Positions 22,801-30,131 of a stretch of 33,708 bases of DNA are shown here, one piece after another (positions within the stretch are counted from its first letter, which is position 1; each line of letters starts with the position of its first letter). Made by a program: the position numbers and the translations under genes. Below the pieces are notes generated by a model. That model made no database searches, was not told where the DNA came from, and saw nothing but the letters and a program-made list of their open reading frames with translations. This stretch comes from an uncultured Christensenella sp. (GTDB lineage Bacteria; Bacillota; Clostridia; Christensenellales; UBA3700): the NCBI GenBank assembly GCA_910576875.1, contig CAJTKI010000006.1, positions 4,182-37,889 of the forward strand, read 5' to 3'.

Positions 22801-24444
22801 GAGCAGCGACAGTTTCTCTTGCGCGGGGTCGTACGAGACGTTGTACGCCAGCGCGCGCAGATTGCCCGCCGTCTGGGCATGGTCGACATAATAGCTGTTG
22901 ACGAGTCCCGCGAGCGCGAGATACTCGGTCGCCAACTCGTGCGCGCTCGCATCGTATTGCGGATCGGTATAGTTGAGTCTGCGCAAATCCATGCGATCGA
23001 GCATCGCCTGATCCTGCGTCATCGTACTGAGTTTGACGTACAGATTGTCGGGCGTCAGCGCGCCGTCCGAATTGTCGATGCCGTATTTGTCGCCCAGCGC
23101 GCCGATCAACTGTCCTACGGCTTCGTCGCGCGCGGCGGCGGTATACTTATCCAGTTGCAACGCCGCGGCGGTCTCGGGATCGTTGGCGCGGACGTTGACG
23201 TCGCGGATCATATACAAAAATTCGCTTTCGCTGACCGTGCCTTTGAGCCCCATCATGCCGATCATCGCTTCGACCGGCTTGGTATCCATGCCGGAATCCA
23301 CGAACGCGATCGGCAAAAACGCGGCGATTTTATCGATCACGCCGTTGATCTGCGCGTTGACGGTACGCATCATATCGCCCGTCTGCCGATTGGCGAGTCC
23401 GTCGATCAGACGGAACGCGCGATCCATCTTTTCCGCATCCATCGCATTGATTTCGACCCGCGCTTGCGCGTTCGCGTCCAGCGGATATGCGGCGGCGGAC
23501 ACATACAGCGTCTTGGGCAACAACAGCGTCGCCGCGCCGATCAAGCCTTGTACGAATCCGTTTTCCAGTTGCGGCACGTCGGCGGCAAGCTGTCGAATCG
23601 CGCTCTTGACGAGTTCTCGCACGTGGCACGCAATCGTCAGTTTGAGTTCGGTTTGTTCGGGCGCGGTCGGATCGGGACAGGACACGATGACCTGTTTGAT
23701 TTGCAGATTGGCAAACGCCGCGGACGCCAGTCCCGCCGTCTGCGGATCCGCAACGATTTGATCCGCATTTTCGCCGAGTACGCGGAACGCTTCGTTCAGC
23801 ACCGCGGCAAACTGTTTGTCGCTGATTTCCAGAATATTCGAACCGCCCTGATAGGATTTGAGCGCGGAAAAATCGAATTTGAGCGCGAGCAAAAATTCCC
23901 GCATCGCCGCGCTCTGCTCGGTCTGCGATTGCTCGGAATCCTGCTCCGGCAACTCGGACAATGCGACATAGCCGTCCCGAGTCGCGCGTACGACGGCGTT
24001 CTGACCGGATACGGTCGGCGCGATCTGCGCGTCGGGATCGAACTGCGCGGGCAAAATCGCGCCCGACATCAGTTCGCCCAACGACAATTCGACGCTCGCA
24101 TCGATATAGGTTTTGGACTTAAAATTCGTATAAAAAGCCTGCAAGTCCTGTTCCGGATCGTACGGATTGGTCACGATCTCGTCTTCCTTGCCGCCGTACA
24201 ATCCGCCGACCAGTTGCAACGCCTGCACGAGCGTCACGCCCGTACTCGGCTGGACAAACTTTCCCCACGCCCAAAACGCGCCGCCCGTCGCCGCGCCGAC
24301 AAACAGCACGCACACGACGGCAAGCGTGATCAGACAGCCGCCGCAACCACAACCGCAACCTTTCTTTTTTTGTTTTTTGTTTTTGGCATCGGTGTTCGGC
24401 GTATCGAATTCGATCTTTGCCGGTTCCGTTTTATTCCGTTTCAT
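19879..24444 (-). CDS. Giant membrane-anchored protein with five tandem modules, function unknown
   Basis: 1521 residues from the ATG at 24444, which follows GGGGAG by 7 nt. Residues 1-28 are charged and Lys-rich; then comes GCGCGCGGC directly against one membrane helix (about 38-58), with no cleavage site, so nearly the whole chain should be outside the membrane. The external part has five diverged copies of a module of about 263-280 residues. Each has a recognisable core of L/M-P-x-x-hydrophobic strand, then about 15-30 residues later a strand ending I-N-x-M or V-D-G-M or Y-N-A-M, then a helix. Cores begin near residues 307, 571, 834, 1114 and 1376. Helices rich in Ala, Asp and Gln alternate with beta strands. 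I do not recognise any family; tubular lipid-binding repeats or an adhesin are guesses. It has its own promoter and terminator. Confidence 0.8.
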   Translation of the reverse strand: MKRNKTEPAKIEFDTPNTDAKNKKQKKKGCGCGCGGCLITLAVVCVLFVGAATGGAFWAWGKFVQPSTGVTLVQALQLVGGLYGGKEDEIVTNPYDPEQDLQAFYTNFKSKTYIDASVELSLGELMSGAILPAQFDPDAQIAPTVSGQNAVVRATRDGYVALSELPEQDSEQSQTEQSAAMREFLLALKFDFSALKSYQGGSNILEISDKQFAAVLNEAFRVLGENADQIVADPQTAGLASAAFANLQIKQVIVSCPDPTAPEQTELKLTIACHVRELVKSAIRQLAADVPQLENGFVQGLIGAATLLLPKTLYVSAAAYPLDANAQARVEINAMDAEKMDRAFRLIDGLANRQTGDMMRTVNAQINGVIDKIAAFLPIAFVDSGMDTKPVEAMIGMMGLKGTVSESEFLYMIRDVNVRANDPETAAALQLDKYTAAARDEAVGQLIGALGDKYGIDNSDGALTPDNLYVKLSTMTQDQAMLDRMDLRRLNYTDPQYDASAHELATEYLALAGLVNSYYVDHAQTAGNLRALAYNVSYDPAQEKLSLLLGAELASLVPTDNEIARHLAAQILPAQLYIEIDIYLADPNRQATLHINGMSVEESADTLATIAKTVRAFGFGGDMSYEGLIARLDENIRGALERLEAQVGKIRFTQEKCYLPSVFEIVSNLPQMNPQGEDKMPAERIYPVFRQAYAYQPDASDLNMSEQTNAARFVADLQSDYYIAQGTLDPDDGKALVGQIKGLKDTFADHLDKDAMVRDTRAIDELKPVLPEDEMGYLVQENAELGDAVGFLREMRVIGSYIRESANDTTIDLYLSGDIALGQSSDTGVSYDGLMPRNVYVHVRIDVRAMQQKIRDRAAGVEPSAQPCVAYVVDGMNEAQTDDFLILVRRLSQKQIDRDQIATRLDEKIVDMMGSLNGGSNEIEITYRAGGMVLETTLFGLAVDQLYKDAPQDVQAPSAQRLRELLILLNSYSDGLDASNISDLQGVADEINGKYALTQAYRLTAGAQDLPLDEQIARIARNYDQAIDGALLASGDATADEQTLKPRIDQGELAALLQDKVRVQTSGLRDVTLIAAYLYASDPIGSVDRLELRFTASVDTAGANGASDARYGALMPQKVVLRATVDLDRMSDASQSVCTAISINEMRGDGSGDQQSDDMTLFVNVFSRVSSNRPDLQQLNADASGKVRDNMKAVSNGAHIEYEPQTVVLDSVYGIALQEIYGDVQTDRPSAAEFRSMTRALWNADVVQSESQPYRQEEKISAERHYKVESMTLYGEVTDRSIAGTILAGENAEGAQQNMSDKFGVGKDDLDYDRVMLATRDDLIAQACFAGIRDLLVDYTARNATGAAKDDYLILTTRVIMQKPQGQSGLLRPNTMLPMQMQATIAMNLTKLRAGYAPDADGKQAQATFVLYNAMEDVDVRTMQNVIRAIRAKDAGGATGEAQDLFGTGLAYELESHLLKMAVFPGMTVGGQQIAGATLGAMQQYAIADPDGGIVCTGVGEMSGLDQPYYGYLRFRMGVTP
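19882..23526 (-). repeat. Five diverged protein-level repeats in the giant membrane protein
   Basis: Cores start at about 23526, 22734, 21945, 21105 and 20319, that is 264, 263, 280 and 262 residues apart. The repeats are visible in the protein (LLPKTLYV, ILPAQLYI, LMPRNVYV, LMPQKVVL, MLPMQMQA) but not in the DNA, so they are old duplications. Confidence 0.65.
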
Positions 24445-24484
24445 ACAATGACTCCCCGCGTACTTCGCGTATGTTCCCAAGTAT

Positions 24485-24514
24485 AGTATACCATTGCGTC
24501 GCGCGATTTGTCAA
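24485..24514 (-). promoter_or_regulatory. Promoter of the giant repeat-protein gene
   Basis: Perfect TTGACA (24514-24509), an 18-bp spacer and TATACT (24490-24485), with a leader of about 35 nt that carries the GGGGAG site. Confidence 0.85.
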
Positions 24515-24618
24515 ATTTCATAACCGATATTTGTCCGCCGTCCTTGCCACGCGCGTCCGTCCGACGCTCGGATCTGCGCCGCAGATACGGCGCGCAGGCA
24601 GTTGCCGCGCCGCACGCG

Positions 24619-24648
24619 ACAGGCGACCCCGTTGTCGGAGCCGCCTGT
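24619..24648 (-). terminator. Strong hairpin after carB-dapF, possible terminator
   Basis: On the minus strand ACAGGCGGCTCC (24648-24637) pairs over 12 bp, with two G-U pairs, with GGGGTCGCCTGT (24630-24619) around a 6-base loop. A second hairpin, GCGCCG/CGGCGC, follows downstream. Neither has a U-run. Confidence 0.45.
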
Positions 24649-24679
24649 TTGTCTGTGATATTCGCATACGGTTTACCGA

Positions 24680-27600
24680 TCAGATGCGGATCGTACCCTC
24701 GTATACATGCGCCGCCGTCGCGGTCATGCGCAGCCCTTCGTCCGTATAGACGACGGTGCACTCTCCGCCGCGATGTTTGACGACGATCTCGGTATCCTTG
24801 GCAAAATAGCCGTTGAGCACCGCTGCCGCGACGACCGCGCACGCGCCGCTGCCGCCAGAAAGCGTTTCGCCGCTGCCCTTCTCCCATACGCGCATCTTGA
24901 CGGTGTTTTCGCCGATGATTTTGGCAAACTCGACGTCCGCGCGATTCGGGAAAATCGGATCGAATTCAAACGTCGGTCCCAACTTCTGCATCTCCAACGC
25001 ATCCAGGTGTCGCACAAACACGACGCAGTGCGCATCGCCCAGCGCGAGGCAGTTGAGTTCGTACTCCTTGCCGCCGATCGCATACGGCACGCGCAATGCG
25101 TTTTTGCCCTTGACGGTGACCGGAATGCGCTCGGGATCGAGCGTCGGCGCGCCCGGATACACGGTAATGTATTTGGCTTCGCCTTCCTGCGTCTTGATCG
25201 TCACGTCCTTGATGCCGCATACCGTTTCGATGCGCATGGACAGCCGCCGCACGACGTTGTTGTCGTACAGGTATTTCGCGACGCACAGGATGCCGTTGAC
25301 GTTGTCCGCGGCTTCGCTTCCGTCCGCTTGGAACATCCGAATTTTCGCATCCGCGATCTCGGACTTTTCGATGACGACGATGCCGTCGCCGCCGACGCCG
25401 AAATGGCGATCGGTCATCCGCACTGCGATGCCTTCCGGATTCTCCAACGGATTGTTCATGCAATCGAAGCAAACGTAATCGTTGCCGCCCGCCTGCAATT
25501 TGACGAACTTGCGTTCCGTCTTGCCCTTGCGCAGTTTGTTGATATCGACCAGTTCGGTATTGAACTCCGAATACCGGCTGAGCAGACTGTTGGCGACCGC
25601 ATTCGCGGTATCGAGCGACGTCAGACACGGGATGGAGCGTTCGACCGCTTTGCGGCGGATCTTGACGCTGTCGCGCGTGGGCAGTTTGCCCTTGGACGAC
25701 GTGGATACGATGTAGTCGATTTTGCCGCTTTCGATCAACGTCAGATTGTTGTGTTCGTGATTCTGATGGATCTTGTTGACGGTGATGATTTCCAATCCGC
25801 GTTCGCGCAGCACGCGCGCCGTGCCCGCGGTCGCGTACAGCGTATAGCCCAGTTCTTCGAACTTTTGCGCGATATCGCCGATCTCGCCCTTATCCTGATC
25901 GCGCACGGTCAGGAAAATACCGCCTTTCTTCTTCATGCGATAACCCGCCGCGACGAGTCCCTTAAACAGCGCCTCTTCCAGCGTGCCCGCCAAACCGAGT
26001 ACTTCTCCGGTCGATTTCATTTCCGGACCGAGTTGCGTATCGACGTTCGTCAGTTTCGCAAACGAGAAGATCGGCACCTTGACCGCGACGTAGTTGGCGG
26101 TCGGATACAAGCCCGTGCCGTATCCCATGTCGCGCAGTTTTTCGCCCAGAATCGCGCGCGTCGCCAGATCGACCATCGGCACGCCCGTGACCTTGCTGAT
26201 ATACGGAATCGTACGCGAGCTGCGCGGATTGACCTCGATCACGTACAGTTCGTCGTGATAGATCAGATACTGGATATTGACCAATCCGTATGTGTGCAGC
26301 GACACCGCCAGCCTGCGCGAGCAGTCCACGATGCGCTCCAACATCTCGTCGCTGATATTCCAGGACGGATAGACGGCGATCGAATCGCCCGAATGCACGC
26401 CCGTGCGTTCGATATGCTGCATGACGCCCGGGATCAGGATGTCTTCGCCGTCGCAGATCGCGTCCACTTCGATTTCCTTGCCCATCAGATACTTGTCGAT
26501 CAGCACGGGATTCTCGATATTCTGCGCGAGAATGATATCCATGTACTCTTCGATGTCCGCGTCCGAATAGCAGACCGTCATATTCTGACCGCCCAGTACG
26601 TACGACGGACGCACGAGCGTCGGATACCCGATCTCCCGCGCGACGCGCAACGCCTCGTCCTTGGTCATGACGGTATAGCCCTGCGGGCGTTTGATCTCCA
26701 ACTTTTCAAGCAGTTCGTCGAACAGTTCGCGATCTTCCGCCATATCGATATACTCGGCTTGCGTGCCGAGAATGCGGATATTCGTCTTGCGCAGCATCTT
26801 CGTCAGTTTGATCGCCGTCTGTCCCCCGAACGCGACGACCACGCCGTACGGCTGTTCCGTCTCGATGATGTTCATGACGTCTTCGTCGGTCAGCGGCTCG
26901 AAATACAGGCGATCCGCCGTATCGAAGTCGGTCGAAACCGTCTCGGGGTTATTGTTGACGATCGCGACATCGTAGCCCTTGCGTTTGAGCGCCCATACGC
27001 AATGCACGGACGCATAGTCGAATTCGACGCCCTGTCCGATCCGGATCGGTCCCGATCCGAATACGATCACGCGTTTCTTGCCGCTGTCGTGATTGCGGAT
27101 AAACGCATCCGCCTCGTTTTCGTCGTCGTAGGTCGAATAGAAATACGGCGTCTGCGCCGCAAACTCCGCCGCGCACGTATCCACCATTTTATAGGACGCG
27201 CGCCGCGGTTTCGCGATTTCGCAGCCGCTGATCCGACGGATCGTCGCGTCGAGATAGCCCGCGTTCTTTGCGCGCAGATACAGTTCGTCGCTCAGCTTGC
27301 CTTGCGCCAGCTCGCGCTCCAAGCATACGAGATTGCGCAGTTTGTGCAAGAACCATCTGTCGATCTTCGTCTTGTTGTACAGCTCGTCCACGGGCACGTC
27401 GCGTTTGAGCGCTTCGTATACCGCAAACAGTCTTTCGTCGTCGCATTCGTCGATTTTGGCAAACAGCTCCGCGTCTCCCAACGCCGCCATTTTCTTATCG
27501 TTAAGCGTGTCGTGCGAAATTTCCGCGCCGCGCACCGCTTTCATGATCGCCTGTTCGAAACTCGTGCCGATCGCCATGACTTCGCCGGTCGCCTTCATCT

Positions 27601-28723
27601 GCGTGCCCAGTTTGCGGCTCGCATAATAGAATTTATCGAACGGCCATTTCGGGAACTTGACGACGATATAGTCGATCGTCGGCTCGAAACACGCGTACGT
27701 CGTACCCGTCACCGCGTTGCGGATCTCGTCGAGCGTGTAGCCGATCGCGATCTTGGTCGCGACCTTTGCGATCGGATAACCGGTCGCCTTGCTCGCGAGC
27801 GCGGACGAACGGCTGACGCGCGGATTGACTTCGATGACCGCGTATTCGAACGAGTCGGGACGCAACGCAAACTGCACGTTGCAACCGCCTTCGACTTTGA
27901 GCGCTTCCACGATTTTGAGCGCGGACGACCGCAGCATCTGGAATTCTTTGTTCGCAAGCGAAACGGTCGGCGCGACGACGATGCTGTCGCCGGTATGCAC
28001 GCCGACGGGATCGACGTTTTCCATGCTGCACACGGTGATCACGTTGCCCTTGCTGTCACGAATGACTTCGAACTCGATTTCCTTCCAACCGCTGATGCAC
28101 TTTTCGACGAGAATCTGATGGATCGGCGACAGGCGCAGACCGTTCTCGGCGATTTCGATAAATTGTTCTTCGCTGTACGCGATGCCGCCGCCCGTGCCGC
28201 CGAGCGTAAACGCCGGACGGATGATGACCGGATAGCCGATGCGGCGCGCCGTCTCGATCGCGTGTTCCATATTTTCGGACACGTCGGACGGGATTACCGG
28301 TTCGTTGATCTGCGCAAGCGTATCCTTAAAGGACTGTCTGTCTTCCGCGCGGTCGATCGTCTCGGGATCGGCGCCCAGCAGACGCACGCCCATCTTGTCG
28401 AGGAATCCTTCTTTCGCCAGCTGCATGGACAACGTCAGACCCGTCTGACCGCCCAGCGTGGACAGCAGACTGTCCGGACGTTCCTTTTCGATGATGCGCT
28501 TGACGGTCGTCAGCGTCAACGGCTCGATATAGATCCGATCGGCGATCGCGTTGTCCGTCATGATCGTCGCGGGGTTGGAGTTGACCAATATGACTTCGAG
28601 CCCGTCTTCTTTCAACGCGCGGCACGCCTGCGTGCCGGCATAGTCGAATTCCGCCGCCTGTCCGATCACGATCGGACCGGAGCCGATCACCATGACTTTG
28701 TGTAAATCTCGATTGAGTGGCAT
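24680..28723 (-). CDS. carB: Carbamoyl-phosphate synthase large subunit fused to a degenerate diaminopimelate epimerase domain
   Basis: 1347 residues. Residues 1 to about 1065 are a full CarB: two ATP-grasp synthetase halves (GSGPIVIGQAAEFDYAG at 14 and GSGPIRIGQGVEFDYAS in the middle) and the MGS-like allosteric domain ending at V-D-I-N-K-L-R. Residues about 1073-1347 (24680-25507) are DapF-like: GGNDYV, DRHFGVGGDG, FQADGSEA, VKMRVWEKGSGETL. Both catalytic cysteines are gone: the usual MCGNG reads DNVNG (Asn1141 for Cys) and the usual LACGTG reads LSGGSG (Gly1290 for Cys), so epimerase activity is not expected. CarB makes carbamoyl phosphate for pyrimidines and arginine from bicarbonate, ATP and ammonia. 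The ATG is one base after the carA stop and shares the GGAGGAG of its last codons. A fusion junction without frameshift rules out a simple read-through. Confidence 0.94.
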   Translation of the reverse strand: MPLNRDLHKVMVIGSGPIVIGQAAEFDYAGTQACRALKEDGLEVILVNSNPATIMTDNAIADRIYIEPLTLTTVKRIIEKERPDSLLSTLGGQTGLTLSMQLAKEGFLDKMGVRLLGADPETIDRAEDRQSFKDTLAQINEPVIPSDVSENMEHAIETARRIGYPVIIRPAFTLGGTGGGIAYSEEQFIEIAENGLRLSPIHQILVEKCISGWKEIEFEVIRDSKGNVITVCSMENVDPVGVHTGDSIVVAPTVSLANKEFQMLRSSALKIVEALKVEGGCNVQFALRPDSFEYAVIEVNPRVSRSSALASKATGYPIAKVATKIAIGYTLDEIRNAVTGTTYACFEPTIDYIVVKFPKWPFDKFYYASRKLGTQMKATGEVMAIGTSFEQAIMKAVRGAEISHDTLNDKKMAALGDAELFAKIDECDDERLFAVYEALKRDVPVDELYNKTKIDRWFLHKLRNLVCLERELAQGKLSDELYLRAKNAGYLDATIRRISGCEIAKPRRASYKMVDTCAAEFAAQTPYFYSTYDDENEADAFIRNHDSGKKRVIVFGSGPIRIGQGVEFDYASVHCVWALKRKGYDVAIVNNNPETVSTDFDTADRLYFEPLTDEDVMNIIETEQPYGVVVAFGGQTAIKLTKMLRKTNIRILGTQAEYIDMAEDRELFDELLEKLEIKRPQGYTVMTKDEALRVAREIGYPTLVRPSYVLGGQNMTVCYSDADIEEYMDIILAQNIENPVLIDKYLMGKEIEVDAICDGEDILIPGVMQHIERTGVHSGDSIAVYPSWNISDEMLERIVDCSRRLAVSLHTYGLVNIQYLIYHDELYVIEVNPRSSRTIPYISKVTGVPMVDLATRAILGEKLRDMGYGTGLYPTANYVAVKVPIFSFAKLTNVDTQLGPEMKSTGEVLGLAGTLEEALFKGLVAAGYRMKKKGGIFLTVRDQDKGEIGDIAQKFEELGYTLYATAGTARVLRERGLEIITVNKIHQNHEHNNLTLIESGKIDYIVSTSSKGKLPTRDSVKIRRKAVERSIPCLTSLDTANAVANSLLSRYSEFNTELVDINKLRKGKTERKFVKLQAGGNDYVCFDCMNNPLENPEGIAVRMTDRHFGVGGDGIVVIEKSEIADAKIRMFQADGSEAADNVNGILCVAKYLYDNNVVRRLSMRIETVCGIKDVTIKTQEGEAKYITVYPGAPTLDPERIPVTVKGKNALRVPYAIGGKEYELNCLALGDAHCVVFVRHLDALEMQKLGPTFEFDPIFPNRADVEFAKIIGENTVKMRVWEKGSGETLSGGSGACAVVAAAVLNGYFAKDTEIVVKHRGGECTVVYTDEGLRMTATAAHVYEGTIRI

Positions 28724-28724
28724 A

Positions 28725-29795
28725 TTACTTCTCCTCCATATACGCGATCAGACGATCGAACAGAAAATCGGTTGCGATGGGACCGCCGCTCGCCGTCGGC
28801 ATAAACTGCACGCTCAGCGCCTTGCGCTCGGGATAATCCAATCCTTCGCAACTGCGGTCGTTGACGTTGACGTAGCGCAGCACCGCGCCTTCGGGCAGCT
28901 TGTCCGCGTCGACGCAATATCCGTGATTCTGCGTCGTGATCAACAGCTTGCCCGTCTGCGTATCGCGCACGGGCTGTCCGCCGATGTGTCCGTACGGCAG
29001 ACGCACGATCTTGCCGCCCAGCGCCATCGCGAGCAGTTGGTGTCCCAATCCGTACGCAAAGACCGGCACGCGGTGTTTGAGCACTTCGCCGACGATCGCG
29101 ACCTGCGTGCCGGCGTCTTCGGGACTGCCCGCGCCCGCCGTCCATACGACCGCGTCGGGACGGTAAGACAAGATCTGTTTGGCGGTCGCGTCGTACGGCA
29201 GCACCGTCACGCGGCAACCGCGTGCGCACAACAGTTGCGCGCCTTCTCCGCGCGCGCCGAAGTCGACCATGACGACATGGCGTTTCGCATCGGGATCTCC
29301 GATGCTTTCGGGCTGCACGGCGGTCTTTTCCAGCGCGTCGGCGACGCGGTACGATTCCATCGCCGCGCGCAGATCGTCGGTCAGTTTATCGCTGTCCGTG
29401 ATCACCGCCCGCATCGCGCCGTTGTCTCTGAGGATTTTGGTCAGTCGACGCGTGTCCACGCCCGAGATGCCGACCACGCCCTGCGCTTTGAGCCAAGAGT
29501 CCAATTTGCCCTTACAACGAAAATTGGAAGGCTCGTCGCATATCTCCCGCGCAATGTACGCGCTCAGATAACACTTCTTGCCTTCCGTCTCCTCGGGGAT
29601 CACGCCGTAATTGCCGATCAACGGGAACGTCTGCACGACCATTTGACCGCAATACCGCGCGTCGGTCAACGTATCCAGATACCCTGCCATCAACGTATTG
29701 AATACGACTTCGCCGACCGCTTCCGCATCCGCTCCGAACGATCGTCCGGCGAATACGTCGCCGCTCTCCAGAATCAGATATTTGTTGTGTGTCAT
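28725..29795 (-). CDS. carA: Carbamoyl-phosphate synthase small subunit without amidotransferase triad
   Basis: 356 residues from the ATG at 29795, preceded by AGAGGCGG. The N-terminal CPSase_sm domain (about 1-140) is normal. The C-terminal class I amidotransferase domain is full length and still reads V-P-V-F-x-x-x-L-G-H-Q-L-L-A and TTQNHGYCVD, but the nucleophile motif GICLGHQ is AYGLGHQ (Gly249 for Cys, codon GGA at 29051-29049), and the second motif HPEASPGP is MPTASGGP (Met332 for His, Thr334 for Glu). The SNGPGDP loop is changed to TAGAGSP. No glutaminase activity is possible by the known mechanism. The fold and the CarB contact are kept, so the protein probably still stabilises or regulates CarB, which would use free ammonia. 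Mammalian CPS I (Cys to Ser) is the known parallel. Confidence 0.94.
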   Translation of the reverse strand: MTHNKYLILESGDVFAGRSFGADAEAVGEVVFNTLMAGYLDTLTDARYCGQMVVQTFPLIGNYGVIPEETEGKKCYLSAYIAREICDEPSNFRCKGKLDSWLKAQGVVGISGVDTRRLTKILRDNGAMRAVITDSDKLTDDLRAAMESYRVADALEKTAVQPESIGDPDAKRHVVMVDFGARGEGAQLLCARGCRVTVLPYDATAKQILSYRPDAVVWTAGAGSPEDAGTQVAIVGEVLKHRVPVFAYGLGHQLLAMALGGKIVRLPYGHIGGQPVRDTQTGKLLITTQNHGYCVDADKLPEGAVLRYVNVNDRSCEGLDYPERKALSVQFMPTASGGPIATDFLFDRLIAYMEEK

Positions 29796-29863
29796 AACCG
29801 CCTCTCTTCCGTCTCGGGGACGTCGGTAAATTGTACGCATCGCTGCGCGTTTTTCAATAGAAT

Positions 29864-29892
29864 AGTATAGCATATTCGCGCGTCGGTTTCAA
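29864..29892 (-). promoter_or_regulatory. Proximal carAB promoter (P2)
   Basis: TTGAAA (29892-29887), a 17-bp spacer and TATACT (29869-29864), with a leader of about 62 nt before the ATG at 29795. I see no attenuator with a U-run in it. Confidence 0.8.
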
Positions 29893-29965
29893 TCCGTAAT
29901 ACGTTTTTGTTCCCAAAAATTCGCTGACCGAACCGCGCGCGCATCGCTGTAAATCGGCTGTCGAA

Positions 29966-29994
29966 ATTATACCGCATTCCCCTTGGATTGTCAA
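29966..29994 (-). promoter_or_regulatory. Distal carAB promoter (P1), perfect consensus
   Basis: TTGACA (29994-29989), exactly 17 bp and TATAAT (29971-29966). It lies 102 bp upstream of P2 and would give a leader of about 165 nt with a small TTTTTG-GGAA-CAAAAA hairpin. It could also drive a small RNA. The carA-purF gap (29796-30131) holds only promoters and a hairpin. Confidence 0.85.
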
Positions 29995-30025
29995 TCGCGC
30001 GGACGGCATTTTTCGCGAAAAAACG

Positions 30026-30061
30026 CGGCGGTAAAAAAAGCGCGTTTGCCGTCGATTTTTT
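30026..30061 (+). terminator. Rightward terminator-like hairpin upstream of the purF promoter
   Basis: CGGCGGTAAA (30026-30035) pairs over 10 bp, with two G-U pairs, with TTTGCCGTCG (30045-30054), followed by ATTTTTT. The wobble pairs work only in the rightward RNA. No rightward gene precedes it. Confidence 0.5.
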
Positions 30062-30073
30062 GTATCCAAACGT

Positions 30074-30102
30074 GTGACATCGCCATTTGTTTTTGCTATA
30101 AT
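30074..30102 (+). promoter_or_regulatory. Promoter of purF-asnA
   Basis: GTGACA (30074-30079), a 17-bp spacer and perfect TATAAT (30097-30102). The leader is about 23 nt and carries the ribosome site (CGGAGG), leaving no room for a purine riboswitch. Confidence 0.85.
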
Positions 30103-30131
30103 AAAAGCATCTTTTTTTCTCGGAGGCAACC

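Noticed and set aside
19831..24486. Open reading frame of 1551 codons on the plus strand over the whole giant membrane-protein gene
   Set aside because: The translation is Arg/His/Val-rich without membrane helix, signal or known domain. It arises because codons TTA, CTA and TCA are very rare in the real genes, which removes stops from the opposite strand.
24707..28705. 1332-codon plus-strand frame opposite carB-dapF
   Set aside because: The minus strand encodes an unmistakable CarB. The antisense product is low-complexity Arg/Asp/Val and has no ribosome site.
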